Assembly: GCA_035063885.1 (NCBI GenBank) | Contig: JAPSFM010000122.1 | Coordinates: 1 to 14,728 of the forward strand | Direction of reading: 5' to 3' | Length of the DNA: 14,728 nt | Source of the DNA: CAADGY01 sp900696665 | Lineage (GTDB): Bacteria; Acidobacteriota; Terriglobia; Bryobacterales; Bryobacteraceae | Part shown: positions 1 to 7,392 of the stretch, piece after piece | How the letters are laid out: the number at the start of each line of letters is the position of its first letter | Position numbering within the stretch: position 1 is the stretch's first letter | The notes under the pieces: model-generated | What the model was told of the DNA's origin: nothing | Database searches by the model: none | The model's input: the letters and a program-made list of their open reading frames with translations, nothing else | Position numbers and translations under genes: made by a program

Positions 1-1172
1 CCCTTGTTTACGGCGAGTGGATGGGGGCCCCCGGCAAGCCCACCGTGCTGTTCTATGGCCACTATGACGTGCAGCCGCCGGAACCGCTGGAGGAATGGAA
101 GACGCCGCCCTTCGAGCCGGACATTCGAAACGACAGCATCTATGCGCGTGGCGCTTCCGACGACAAGGGTCAGACGTACATCCAGATCAAGGCCGTCGAA
201 TCGCTGATAAAAACAGCCGGCAGGCTGCCTGTAAATGTGAAGTTTCTCATCGAGGGTGAAGAGGAGGTCGGCGGCGAACACATATCCAACTACGTGGCCT
301 CCAAACCCGCACGGCTGCAGGCGGATGCAGCCGTCATTTGCGATACGGAAATGTTCGCACCCGAGTTGCCGACCATCTGCGTCGGGCTGCGGGGTATCGT
401 CTACGGTGAGCTGGTTGTCCAGGGCGCCGATCACGATCTGCATTCGGGCGTATATGGTGGCGCTGCGCCCAACGCCATCCAGGCAGCGGCCGAAATTCTC
501 TGCGCACTCAAAGATCGCGAAGGGCATATTATGATCCCAAACTTCTACGATCGGGTGCGGCCGCCTTCGGAGAAAGAACGGGAGGCCTGGGCGCGCCTGC
601 CGTTCAATGAGAACGAGTACCGGACAAAAGAAATGGGAGCCAGCGCCCTGGTTGGCGAACCCGAGGTTCCGCTGTTTGAGCGGCTGTGGGCGCGGCCCAC
701 ACTCGAAGTTCATGGAATCCGCGGTGGATTCACAGGAGAGGGAGCAAAGACCGTCATCCCTGCCCGTGCCGTCGCGAAAGTGAGCATGCGTCTCGTAGCG
801 GATCAGGACCCCGAAGAGGCTGCCAGGCAGTTGCAGACCGCCGTCGCCAGTATCTGTCCGCGAGGTGTAACGGCCGAATTTCGTGCGATTCACAGCGCGG
901 GACCCTCTCTCGTAGACCCCCGAAATCCCTTTATCGAAGCCGCCGCGGCGGCGATGACCGGCATCTTCGGAAATGAGACCGTCTACATCCGCTCCGGTGG
1001 ATCGATTCCCATTGTCGGTCTGTTCGATCAGCACCTGGGTATTCCCAGCGTCATGATGGGGTTCGGACTGCCGGACGACAATCTGCACGCACCGAACGAG
1101 AAACTTTACTTGCCGAACTTCTTCCGCGGCATTCAGTCCGTGGCGAAGTATCTGGAGATTCTCAGCCAATGA
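1..1172 (+). CDS. M20-family metallo-dipeptidase (5' truncated by the window edge)
   Basis: Peptidase of the M20/ArgE/DapE/carnosinase family, expected to hydrolyse dipeptides or N-acyl amino acids with two zinc ions in the cytoplasm. The open frame runs in from the left edge (first full codon at base 3), and the ATG at 21 is internal. By comparison with bacterial M20 dipeptidases of about 450 residues, some 60-70 N-terminal residues are missing. Numbered from that internal Met, the metal and catalytic residues are visible in order: H14 in GHYDVQP, D47 in GASDDKG, the E81-E82 pair in EGEEEVGG, D108 in CDTEM and H356 in NLHAPNE. The region between about 185 and 300 would be the dimerisation (lid) domain. 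The stop overlaps the first ATG of the following S9 peptidase gene (ATGA), so the two are probably co-transcribed. The family is certain; the substrate is not. Confidence 0.93.
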   Translation, partial: LVYGEWMGAPGKPTVLFYGHYDVQPPEPLEEWKTPPFEPDIRNDSIYARGASDDKGQTYIQIKAVESLIKTAGRLPVNVKFLIEGEEEVGGEHISNYVASKPARLQADAAVICDTEMFAPELPTICVGLRGIVYGELVVQGADHDLHSGVYGGAAPNAIQAAAEILCALKDREGHIMIPNFYDRVRPPSEKEREAWARLPFNENEYRTKEMGASALVGEPEVPLFERLWARPTLEVHGIRGGFTGEGAKTVIPARAVAKVSMRLVADQDPEEAARQLQTAVASICPRGVTAEFRAIHSAGPSLVDPRNPFIEAAAAAMTGIFGNETVYIRSGGSIPIVGLFDQHLGIPSVMMGFGLPDDNLHAPNEKLYLPNFFRGIQSVAKYLEILSQ

Positions 1173-1197
1173 TGTTGCAAAATGGGAGCATTCCATC

Positions 1198-1203
1198 GGG
1201 AGG
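1198..1203 (+). promoter_or_regulatory. Shine-Dalgarno deciding the S9 peptidase start
   Basis: GGGAGG lies 4 bases before the ATG at 1208. The upstream in-frame ATG at 1169 overlaps the preceding stop and has no comparable purine run, and starting there would put 13 extra residues before the signal peptide. Confidence 0.6.
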
Positions 1204-1207
1204 TTTG

Positions 1208-3157
1208 ATGCCGGCATTCAAGACGATTAACCGTTCGGGGCTGCTGCTCCTGTTTTGCGCCAGTATTTGGGCAGCAGACACAACCTTGCCCGTACCGTCC
1301 AATCTGAAGGTGCAGGGGATTCCTTCCATTCCAGCAGCACTGGCGGACCGCCTGGCCCAATACGGCGAGTTCCGGACGGCCAGTCTGCTGGATTGGCATC
1401 CAACCAAACGGGAAATCCTGATTTTGACGCGCTTTGGGGATGTGCCCCAGGTACACCGGGTCCTCATGCCGGGTGGGGCGCGCGAGCAACTGACGTTCTT
1501 TCCGGAACGGGTGACCGGCGCGTTGTATCAGCCCGGTAGCGGTACGTCGTTTCTGTACGCCAAAGATATCGGCGGATCCGAATTTTATCAATTGTTCCTG
1601 TTCGACTTGCAGTCGGGCACATCGAGGATGCTGACGGACGGAAAATCCCGCAACACGTCTCCGCAGTGGTCTCACGATGGTTCCCGAATCGCGTTTGCGT
1701 CGAGTCAGCGGAACGGCCGCGACATGGATATTTACGTGATTGATGCGAAGCGGTCCGGACCGGCGAAGCTACTGCTCCAGGTGCAGGGCGGCGGCTGGTA
1801 TCCCACAGGCTGGTTTCCTGATAACAGTAGGATCGTGCTGGAACACTATACATCGATCAACGAGAGCGCTATCCACCTGCTGGACCCTGAGACAGGCGCT
1901 ACTTCGCAACTAACACCTTCAGACCAGGTTGCGGCATACGAAAATGCGGCGCTCACTCCGGACGGGAAAGGCGCCTACATTATCACAGACCGCGATTCGG
2001 AGTTTCGCCGGTTGGCATACATCGACCTGGCTACAAAGCAGTTCGCGTTTCTGCGTCCGGAGTTGAAGTGGGACGTCACTGCGCTGCGCCTGTCGCGCGA
2101 CGGGCGCAAGCTGGCTTACGTAGTGAACGAAGATGGCGCGGACACGTTGCACGTCATGGACACGGCGACGCGCCGGAACCTGCCCCTGCCGAAACTGGCG
2201 TACGGGTCGTTTACTTCGCTGTCCTGGCACAACGACAGCCGCGAGGTCGGGTTTTCCCTTGCTTCGGCTAAGAGTCCTTCGGATATCTATTCCATTGATG
2301 TGGAGAAGGGCACACTGGAGCGCTGGACGAAAAGCGAAACGGGAGGCCTGAATACGGACGAGTTCGTCGAGCCCGAATTGATCCGTTGGAAATCCTTCGA
2401 CGGGCTGACGATCTCCGGATTTCTTTATATGCCGCCCGCGAAGTTTGCCGGGCAGCGCCCGGTCATCATCAATATCCACGGCGGGCCGGAGTCGCAGTTT
2501 CAGCCCGGGTTTCTCGGAAGGAACAACTACTATGTGAACGAACTCGGGATGGCGATGATTTTCCCGAATGTGAGGGGTTCCAGCGGATATGGCAAGACGT
2601 TCTTGAAACTCGACAATGGCAAAAAGCGCGAGGATTCAGTGCGGGACATCGGAGCTCTGCTCGATTGGATAGCGGCACGGCGGGATCTGGATGCGAAGCG
2701 AGTGATGGTGATGGGCGGCAGCTATGGAGGCTATATGACTCTTGCCTCCATGACGCACTACAACGACAGGCTTTGCTGCGCCATCGACGTCGTCGGGATT
2801 TCGAATTTCGTGACCTTTCTCGAGCGCACGGAAGCCTACCGCCGGGATCTACGAAGGGCTGAATATGGTGATGAGCGCGACCCCGGAATGCGGGACTTAT
2901 TGATCTCGATCTCACCGGTCACCAACGTTCGGAAGATTACCAAGCCGCTGCTTGTGGTCCAGGGTCAGAACGATCCCCGTGTCCCGGCGCACGAGAGCCT
3001 GCAAATGGTCGAAGCGATTCGTAAAAACGGAGGACGGGTCTGGTTCCTGATGGCGGAGGATGAGGGTCACGGTTTCGCGAAGAAAAAGAACCAGGACTTT
3101 CAGTTCGCCGCGTCCACCCTGTTCATCGAACAACACCTGGCGGGCGCGAACCCCTGA
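1208..3157 (+). CDS. Exported S9 (prolyl oligopeptidase family) serine peptidase
   Basis: Serine peptidase of family S9 with an N-terminal beta-propeller and a C-terminal alpha/beta-hydrolase domain. It cleaves short peptides (dipeptidyl- or acylaminoacyl-peptidase type), probably in the periplasm. The chosen start at 1208 gives 649 residues beginning with a positively charged segment and a hydrophobic core (GLLLLFCASIWAA), a plausible Sec signal peptide. The alternative start at 1169 gives 662 residues. TolB/PD40-like propeller blades recur, for example SPQWSHDGSRIAF near residue 150, LTPDGKGAYI near 250 and LSRDGRKLAYV near 295. The catalytic domain begins around 405 and contains the nucleophile S505 in GGSYGGY, D589 in GQNDPRVP and H621 in DEGHGF. 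It overlaps or closely follows the M20 dipeptidase gene, which fits a joint role in peptide use. It ends 8 bases from the convergent sugar transferase gene, with no clear terminator. Confidence 0.93.
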   Translation: MPAFKTINRSGLLLLFCASIWAADTTLPVPSNLKVQGIPSIPAALADRLAQYGEFRTASLLDWHPTKREILILTRFGDVPQVHRVLMPGGAREQLTFFPERVTGALYQPGSGTSFLYAKDIGGSEFYQLFLFDLQSGTSRMLTDGKSRNTSPQWSHDGSRIAFASSQRNGRDMDIYVIDAKRSGPAKLLLQVQGGGWYPTGWFPDNSRIVLEHYTSINESAIHLLDPETGATSQLTPSDQVAAYENAALTPDGKGAYIITDRDSEFRRLAYIDLATKQFAFLRPELKWDVTALRLSRDGRKLAYVVNEDGADTLHVMDTATRRNLPLPKLAYGSFTSLSWHNDSREVGFSLASAKSPSDIYSIDVEKGTLERWTKSETGGLNTDEFVEPELIRWKSFDGLTISGFLYMPPAKFAGQRPVIINIHGGPESQFQPGFLGRNNYYVNELGMAMIFPNVRGSSGYGKTFLKLDNGKKREDSVRDIGALLDWIAARRDLDAKRVMVMGGSYGGYMTLASMTHYNDRLCCAIDVVGISNFVTFLERTEAYRRDLRRAEYGDERDPGMRDLLISISPVTNVRKITKPLLVVQGQNDPRVPAHESLQMVEAIRKNGGRVWFLMAEDEGHGFAKKKNQDFQFAASTLFIEQHLAGANP

Positions 3158-3165
3158 CACGGGAA

Positions 3166-4557
3166 TCAGTGTGCGCCACGGCTCAACAACATGACTTTCG
3201 CGGTCTGGAACATGATGTACAAATCAAGTGACAGATCGAGGTTCTTTATGTAGTACAGATCGTACTCGAGCTTGATGATCGTGTCTTCGATGGTGTCGCC
3301 GTATTTGTGATTGACCTGCGCCCACCCGGTAATGCCTGGCTTCACACAGTGGCGCTGCTGGTAGTAGGGGATCTTCTCGACCAGAGTCTTGACGAATTCA
3401 GGGCGTTCCGGACGCGGACCTACAATCACCATCTCGCCGCGCAATACGTTCAGCAACTGTGGCAGCTCATCCAGACGCAGTTTCCGGATCCAGCGGCCTA
3501 CGGTTGTCACGCGCGGATCGTCGGGCCGGGCCCAGACCGCTCCGGTTTTGGCTTCCGCGTCGGCGCGCATCGAACGGAATTTGTACAGCGTGAAAGGCTT
3601 GCCGTTCAAGCCGGTTCGCGTTTGACGGTAGAGAACCGGGCCTGGCGAACTAAACTTCACCAGCAGCGCCACGATGATCATGACGGGGGCGGCAATCACC
3701 AACGCCACCACCGCCAGGAAAAATGAGAACACTTCCTGGATCAGCAGTTTCCGTGGGCCGGGACCGAGGTGTTCGGAGTAGACCAGTTGCGAAGGGCGCA
3801 GCTCCCGGCTGCATACACGTCCGAAAGCAGCCTCATACATCGTAGCTGCTTCCTGAACCTGGATGCCCGCCAGACGGATTTCGAGCAACTCATAAACCGG
3901 AAGCCGCTCGCGCCGTTCCGCCAACCCGGTGACAATCCGGTCGGGCTTCAAATCGTCAATTACATTCCGCAGGTCCGCAGTGACGCCCAGGCACGGCAGT
4001 TCGCCGCCCAGCAGTTTGGCCGAGCAGTTGTTGTCGAGATACCCCATTGGCATATATCCAAATTCCGGGTGCCGCAAGAGGTGATTCGCGAGTTCCAGTA
4101 CGATTGGTGCGGTGCCCAGGAACAGAACACGCTGCCGTCCAAAGGCGCGCAATCCGATCTCGCTGTAGAAGACACGCCAGACGGGCACGGCTATCAGGCT
4201 GAAAAACGAGCCCGTGATCATAATCCAGCGCGGCACAATCCAATCGCGATTCGAATAGCTGATGAGTGCTTGAAAGAGGAAAGCAGCCCCAATCGCGAGG
4301 CAGATCTGTTGTATCAGCAAAAGCTGTGAACGCACCCTGAAGTTCGTATACAGGTCGTTCATGTAAATACCCAACAAAATGGTGACGGCGACGACGGCGA
4401 TCCGTCCGAATCCGCCTTCGTAAGCGAGAAAAATCCATGGGTCCGCCGGAATTAGCAAATAGGTGGCTGCCAAAAAGCAGAAAAACAATATCGCCGCTTC
4501 CGATACCAGCAGAGCCAGCACGCTCGCGGGAAAGAATACTCGAAAAAAGCGAACCAT
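3166..4557 (-). CDS. Polyprenyl-phosphate sugar-1-phosphate transferase (exopolysaccharide initiation)
   Basis: Membrane enzyme expected to transfer a sugar-1-phosphate from a nucleotide sugar to undecaprenyl phosphate, the first step of exopolysaccharide repeat-unit assembly (WcaJ/PglC-type bacterial sugar transferase family). The 463 residues show about four N-terminal transmembrane segments (roughly 12-37, 50-67, 82-101, 111-130), a Rossmann-like middle domain starting at RVLFLGTA (143-150), a fifth hydrophobic segment (277-300) and the catalytic domain. Family motifs there are YKFRSM (325-330), LRLDELPQLLNVLRG (360-374), GPRPERP (380-386) and KPGITGWAQV (406-415). The layout resembles the subfamily associated with PEP-CTERM/exosortase genomes, but that assignment is from memory. 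It stands alone here, with no other glycosyltransferase or export gene in the window. The family is certain; the sugar is unknown. Confidence 0.93.
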   Translation of the reverse strand: MVRFFRVFFPASVLALLVSEAAILFFCFLAATYLLIPADPWIFLAYEGGFGRIAVVAVTILLGIYMNDLYTNFRVRSQLLLIQQICLAIGAAFLFQALISYSNRDWIVPRWIMITGSFFSLIAVPVWRVFYSEIGLRAFGRQRVLFLGTAPIVLELANHLLRHPEFGYMPMGYLDNNCSAKLLGGELPCLGVTADLRNVIDDLKPDRIVTGLAERRERLPVYELLEIRLAGIQVQEAATMYEAAFGRVCSRELRPSQLVYSEHLGPGPRKLLIQEVFSFFLAVVALVIAAPVMIIVALLVKFSSPGPVLYRQTRTGLNGKPFTLYKFRSMRADAEAKTGAVWARPDDPRVTTVGRWIRKLRLDELPQLLNVLRGEMVIVGPRPERPEFVKTLVEKIPYYQQRHCVKPGITGWAQVNHKYGDTIEDTIIKLEYDLYYIKNLDLSLDLYIMFQTAKVMLLSRGAH

Positions 4558-4601
4558 CAGGTCTTGGCGAGAGCTACAATGAACAAACCACTAACCTCGC
4601 A

Positions 4602-4630
4602 AGTGTATCACGCAGGCTGTTTCCACTCAA
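4602..4630 (-). promoter_or_regulatory. Predicted promoter of the sugar transferase gene
   Basis: On the minus strand, TTGAGT (4630-4625) and TACACT (4607-4602) are separated by 17 bases. The -10 is preceded by TGA, which gives an extended -10 element (TGATACACT). The predicted start of transcription, near 4595, leaves a leader of about 38 bases before the ATG at 4557. The prediction rests on sequence alone. Confidence 0.5.
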
Positions 4631-4809
4631 TAAACCTTCCAACTTTTGGGGCTAGATCTCAGGGGCTGTTCAGGAGGGACCAGAACCCGTCCGCGAAGCT
4701 CACTTCACCGGTTACTGCAAATTTGCGGATCTCCAAGGCGGAAGAAGGCATCCTAAACCAGGATCGTTACGGTCGTAATTTAAACTGCTCACTACAGAAG
4801 GTTTGGCCG
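4631..4809. other. Intergenic region upstream of the isc promoter
   Basis: About 180 bases between two divergent promoters hold no convincing gene. An open frame crossing it into the isc promoter lacks family features and a good ribosome site. Visible structure: TCCGCGAA (4690-4697) can pair with TTTGCGGA (4722-4729), the second arm overlapping the perfect palindrome GCAAATTTGC (4717-4726), and ATCCT-AAACC-AGGAT is an inverted repeat at 4750-4764. These could be regulator sites for iscR or the sugar transferase gene, but no known riboswitch core was recognised. Confidence 0.35.
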
Positions 4810-4838
4810 TTGACGGACATCAGCTTGTTGGGTATATT
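4810..4838 (+). promoter_or_regulatory. Promoter of the isc operon
   Basis: TTGACG (4810-4815) and TATATT (4833-4838) are separated by exactly 17 bases, a near-consensus sigma70-type promoter. Transcription should start around 4845, inside the operator palindrome, giving a leader of about 27 bases before the iscR ATG at 4872. Confidence 0.72.
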
Positions 4839-4840
4839 GA

Positions 4841-4865
4841 ATGTTGGACTGGTTCAGTCCTATAT
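4841..4865 (+). promoter_or_regulatory. Probable IscR operator (type 1-like)
   Basis: The perfect inverted repeat GGACT-GGTTC-AGTCC (4846-4860) contains GACT-N5-AGTC, the core spacing of the E. coli type 1 IscR site bound by [2Fe-2S]-IscR. Twelve of 13 core positions fit the remembered consensus GACTRWWWYAGTC, while the flanks fit less well, keeping AT at the left end and TAT at the right. It sits just downstream of the -10 and over the predicted start point, where binding would block transcription. Autorepression by the adjacent iscR product when clusters are plentiful is the simplest reading. Confidence 0.65.
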
Positions 4866-4871
4866 TGTGGT

Positions 4872-5384
4872 ATGCTGAAGCTGACGAAGAAGGCCGATTA
4901 CGGGTTGATCGCACTGAAGCATCTGGCGGTCAATCGCCGCGGCGGGAGCGCCAGCGCGAAAGAAATCGCGGAATGCTACGGAATTCCAGTGCCATTATTG
5001 TCGAAAATCCTGCAAAAATTGACGCGCACAGGGTTCCTGAGATCGGAGCACGGAACAAACGGCGGATACCGTTTGGCACGGAGTGCATCTCAAATTACAG
5101 CTCTCGAAGTAATCCGTTCTATCGATGGTCCGATCATCCTGACTACCTGCTTTACACAACACGGCCAGTGCGAGCAATCCGGCAAGTGCACCGTGCGGGA
5201 ACCGTTGCGGCGCGTCCACGAAGGCATTTTGCAACTGCTGGCCGGCATTACGATCTCTGATATGTGCGAAGAATCGGAGGAAGTGCAGGAGTGCGGGTCC
5301 GGGCCTGACCGGGCCGTCGACGACCTGGTGCAACCGGTGCACCGGCCGTCGATTCCTGCCGCCGATCCTGTGAGGAATATATGA
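4872..5384 (+). CDS. iscR: Rrf2-family iron-sulfur cluster regulator IscR
   Basis: Transcription factor that senses Fe-S cluster status and controls the isc operon. The ATG at 4872 was chosen because MLKLTKKADYGLIALKHLA is the normal start of Rrf2 proteins and because the promoter and operator lie just upstream. It gives 170 residues, close to the family length. An N-terminal winged helix-turn-helix (about 1-75) includes the wing motif GTNGGYRLA (61-69). Three cluster cysteines follow: C93, C100 and C106. Their spacing is C-X6-C-X5-C, one residue longer in the first gap than E. coli IscR (C92, C98, C104). The segment after the last cysteine is CTVRE rather than CLTH, so the E. coli ligand His107 has no obvious counterpart. 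The tail adds C132 and C141. No good Shine-Dalgarno is seen. The stop overlaps the iscS ATG (ATGA). Confidence 0.92.
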   Translation: MLKLTKKADYGLIALKHLAVNRRGGSASAKEIAECYGIPVPLLSKILQKLTRTGFLRSEHGTNGGYRLARSASQITALEVIRSIDGPIILTTCFTQHGQCEQSGKCTVREPLRRVHEGILQLLAGITISDMCEESEEVQECGSGPDRAVDDLVQPVHRPSIPAADPVRNI

Positions 5385-6595
5385 AACTGCCGATTTACCT
5401 GGACAATCATGCGACGACGCCGTTGGATCCGCGGGTATTGGAAGCGATGCTTCCATACTTCACGGAGAAATTCGGCAACGCCGCCAGCCGGAACCACAGT
5501 TTTGGATGGCAGGCGGAAGAGGCTGTAGAAAATGCCCGCAAGCAGATCGCGGACTTGATTGGAGCGAATCCGAAAGAGATTGTCTTCACGAGTGGCGCGA
5601 CGGAATCCGACAATCTGGCACTCAAAGGCGTGGCGGAGATGTATGCCGAACGCGGCAATCACATCATTACCGCCGCGACCGAACACAAAGCGATTCTGGA
5701 CACCTGCAAAAAGCTGGAAAAACACGGCTACCGGGTGACCTACATGCCGGTGCAGAAGGACGGGATCATCGACCTGGATATGCTGCGCGACGCGATCACG
5801 GACAAAACCATCCTGGTCACGATCATGTACGCCAATAACGAGATCGGTGTCGTCCAGCCGGTTGCCGAGATCGGCAAAATCGCGAAGGAGCGGGGGGTTC
5901 TCTTCCATAGCGATGCGGTACAGGCGATTGGCAAAATTCCGGTAAACGTCACGCGGGACAATATCGACCTGATGTCGCTGACCGGACATAAGCTGTACGG
6001 TCCCAAGGGCGTGGGAGCGCTGTATGTCCGCAGGCGGAATCCTCGCGTGCAGGTAACTTCTCAGATGGATGGCGGCGGTCACGAGCGCGGCATGCGGTCC
6101 GGCACGCTGAACGTTCCGGGTATAGTGGGCTTCGGGGCAGCATGCGCCCTGGCACAGAAGGAGATGCCGGAGGAATCCGCACGCCTGCGCGGATTGCGCG
6201 ACAAGCTGAAGAAGACCCTTGAAACCGAGCTGGATGAAGTGTACGTGAACGGCTCGCTGGAGCACCGGTTGCCGCACAATCTGAACATCAGCTTCGCCTA
6301 CGTGGAGGGCGAGTCCCTTTTGATGGGAATTAACGACGTGGCGGTATCGAGCGGTTCCGCCTGTACATCGGCAACACTCGAACCCAGCTACGTACTGAAG
6401 GCTCTGGGAGCCGGCGACGACCTGGCCCATTCCTCCATCCGCTTCGGACTGGGGCGGTTCAACACAGAAGAAGAGATCGATTACGTCGGTAACAAAGTAG
6501 TGGAAGTGGTTAAAAAGCTGCGCGAACTATCGCCCCTTTACGAAATGGCCAAGGAAGGGGTCGACCTGGCAAAAGTGCAGTGGTCCGCCCATTAG
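5381..6595 (+). CDS. iscS: Cysteine desulfurase IscS
   Basis: PLP-dependent enzyme that removes sulfur from L-cysteine, forms a persulfide and delivers sulfur to IscU. Its 404 residues equal the E. coli length. The N-terminus YLDNHATTPLDPRV, the motif TSGATESDNLA, the cofactor-binding HSDAVQAIGK, the Schiff-base lysine K204 in TGHKLYGPKG and the persulfide cysteine C328 in SSGSACTSATLEPS are all present. The long catalytic-loop motif marks it as group I (IscS/NifS) rather than SufS. TGAGGA at 5371-5376 is its ribosome site, inside the end of iscR, and the start overlaps the iscR stop. The protein is clearly of the housekeeping IscS type. Confidence 0.97.
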   Translation: MKLPIYLDNHATTPLDPRVLEAMLPYFTEKFGNAASRNHSFGWQAEEAVENARKQIADLIGANPKEIVFTSGATESDNLALKGVAEMYAERGNHIITAATEHKAILDTCKKLEKHGYRVTYMPVQKDGIIDLDMLRDAITDKTILVTIMYANNEIGVVQPVAEIGKIAKERGVLFHSDAVQAIGKIPVNVTRDNIDLMSLTGHKLYGPKGVGALYVRRRNPRVQVTSQMDGGGHERGMRSGTLNVPGIVGFGAACALAQKEMPEESARLRGLRDKLKKTLETELDEVYVNGSLEHRLPHNLNISFAYVEGESLLMGINDVAVSSGSACTSATLEPSYVLKALGAGDDLAHSSIRFGLGRFNTEEEIDYVGNKVVEVVKKLRELSPLYEMAKEGVDLAKVQWSAH

Positions 6596-6626
6596 AACTT
6601 TTGAGGGAGTAGAAAGGGATTAGCAG

Positions 6627-7043
6627 ATGGCTTATTCGAACAAAGTTCTCGATCATTACAACAACCCCCGGAACGTGGGTTCGCTGGATAAGAGTGACCC
6701 CAACGTGGGGACCGGTATGGTTGGCGCGCCCGAATGCGGCGATGTGATGAAACTGCAACTGAAAGTCGACCCGAAATCCGGCATCATTGAAGACGCCAAG
6801 TTCAAGACCTTTGGCTGTGGAAGCGCAATCGCCAGCTCATCACTCGCCACGGAGTGGATCAAGGGGAAAACGGTGGATGAGGCGCTTCAGATCAAGAATA
6901 CCGATATCGTAAACGAGCTGAGCCTGCCGCCGGTAAAGATACACTGCTCAGTCCTGGCTGAAGATGCGATCAAAGCGGCAATCTCCGACTACAAGAAGAA
7001 GGCCGGCATGAATCGCCAACCTGTTTCAGAGGCAGTATCCTGA
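6627..7043 (+). CDS. iscU: Fe-S cluster scaffold protein IscU
   Basis: Scaffold on which [2Fe-2S] clusters are built from IscS sulfur before HscA/HscB-assisted transfer. In 138 residues it keeps the cluster ligands C37, C64 and C107 with the release-promoting D39 (APECGDV), and H106 beside C107. The chaperone recognition motif LPPVK is intact at 100-104, which ties this scaffold to the HscA encoded downstream and separates it from SufU-type proteins, which lack that motif. The ATG at 6627 is preceded by a purine-rich stretch (AAAGGGA, 6613-6619). The gap to iscS is 31 bases. Confidence 0.97.
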   Translation: MAYSNKVLDHYNNPRNVGSLDKSDPNVGTGMVGAPECGDVMKLQLKVDPKSGIIEDAKFKTFGCGSAIASSSLATEWIKGKTVDEALQIKNTDIVNELSLPPVKIHCSVLAEDAIKAAISDYKKKAGMNRQPVSEAVS

Positions 7044-7071
7044 AAATAAGGAAAGAAAGACTCGTCAGCAA

Positions 7072-7392
7072 ATGATTTCGGTTACTCCTAAAGCGGTATC
7101 GAAAATCAAGGAGGCCTTTGCCAAACAGGGTGTCAGCGGGGGTCTCCGCCTTGGCGTTCTTGGCGGCGGATGTTCGGGCCTCAGCTATCAATTCAAGTTT
7201 GATGCCAAGTCGCGGCCGACAGATAACGTGTTCCAGTTCGACGGAATAGAGGTGTTCATCGATCCGAAGAGCATGGTGTATCTGGATGGGATGACGCTTG
7301 ATTATAAGGAATCCATCATTCAGTCCGGCTTCGTGTTCGAGAATCCCAACGCAAAGAAGAGCTGCGGCTGCGGAACGTCGTTTTCGGCCTGA
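7072..7392 (+). CDS. iscA: A-type Fe-S carrier IscA
   Basis: A-type carrier (HesB/IscA/ErpA family) thought to receive clusters from IscU and pass them, especially as [4Fe-4S], to apo-proteins. At 106 residues it is the usual length. The three conserved cysteines are C34 in GGGCSGLSY and C98/C100 in the C-terminal CGCG motif. Its location between iscU and hscB is the classic isc position, which favours IscA over ErpA. The ribosome site is unclear: AAGGAAAG at 7048-7055 is about 16 bases away. Its stop overlaps the hscB start (TGATG). Confidence 0.94.
   Translation: MISVTPKAVSKIKEAFAKQGVSGGLRLGVLGGGCSGLSYQFKFDAKSRPTDNVFQFDGIEVFIDPKSMVYLDGMTLDYKESIIQSGFVFENPNAKKSCGCGTSFSA

Noticed and set aside
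4564..4878. 104-codon frame ahead of iscR
   Set aside because: It runs through both predicted promoters and the operator, with no ribosome site or recognisable protein features.
5090..6430. Long minus-strand open frame of 446 codons opposite iscR and iscS
   Set aside because: It is a shadow of strongly conserved genes on the plus strand, shows no family motifs, and runs across the iscR-iscS junction.
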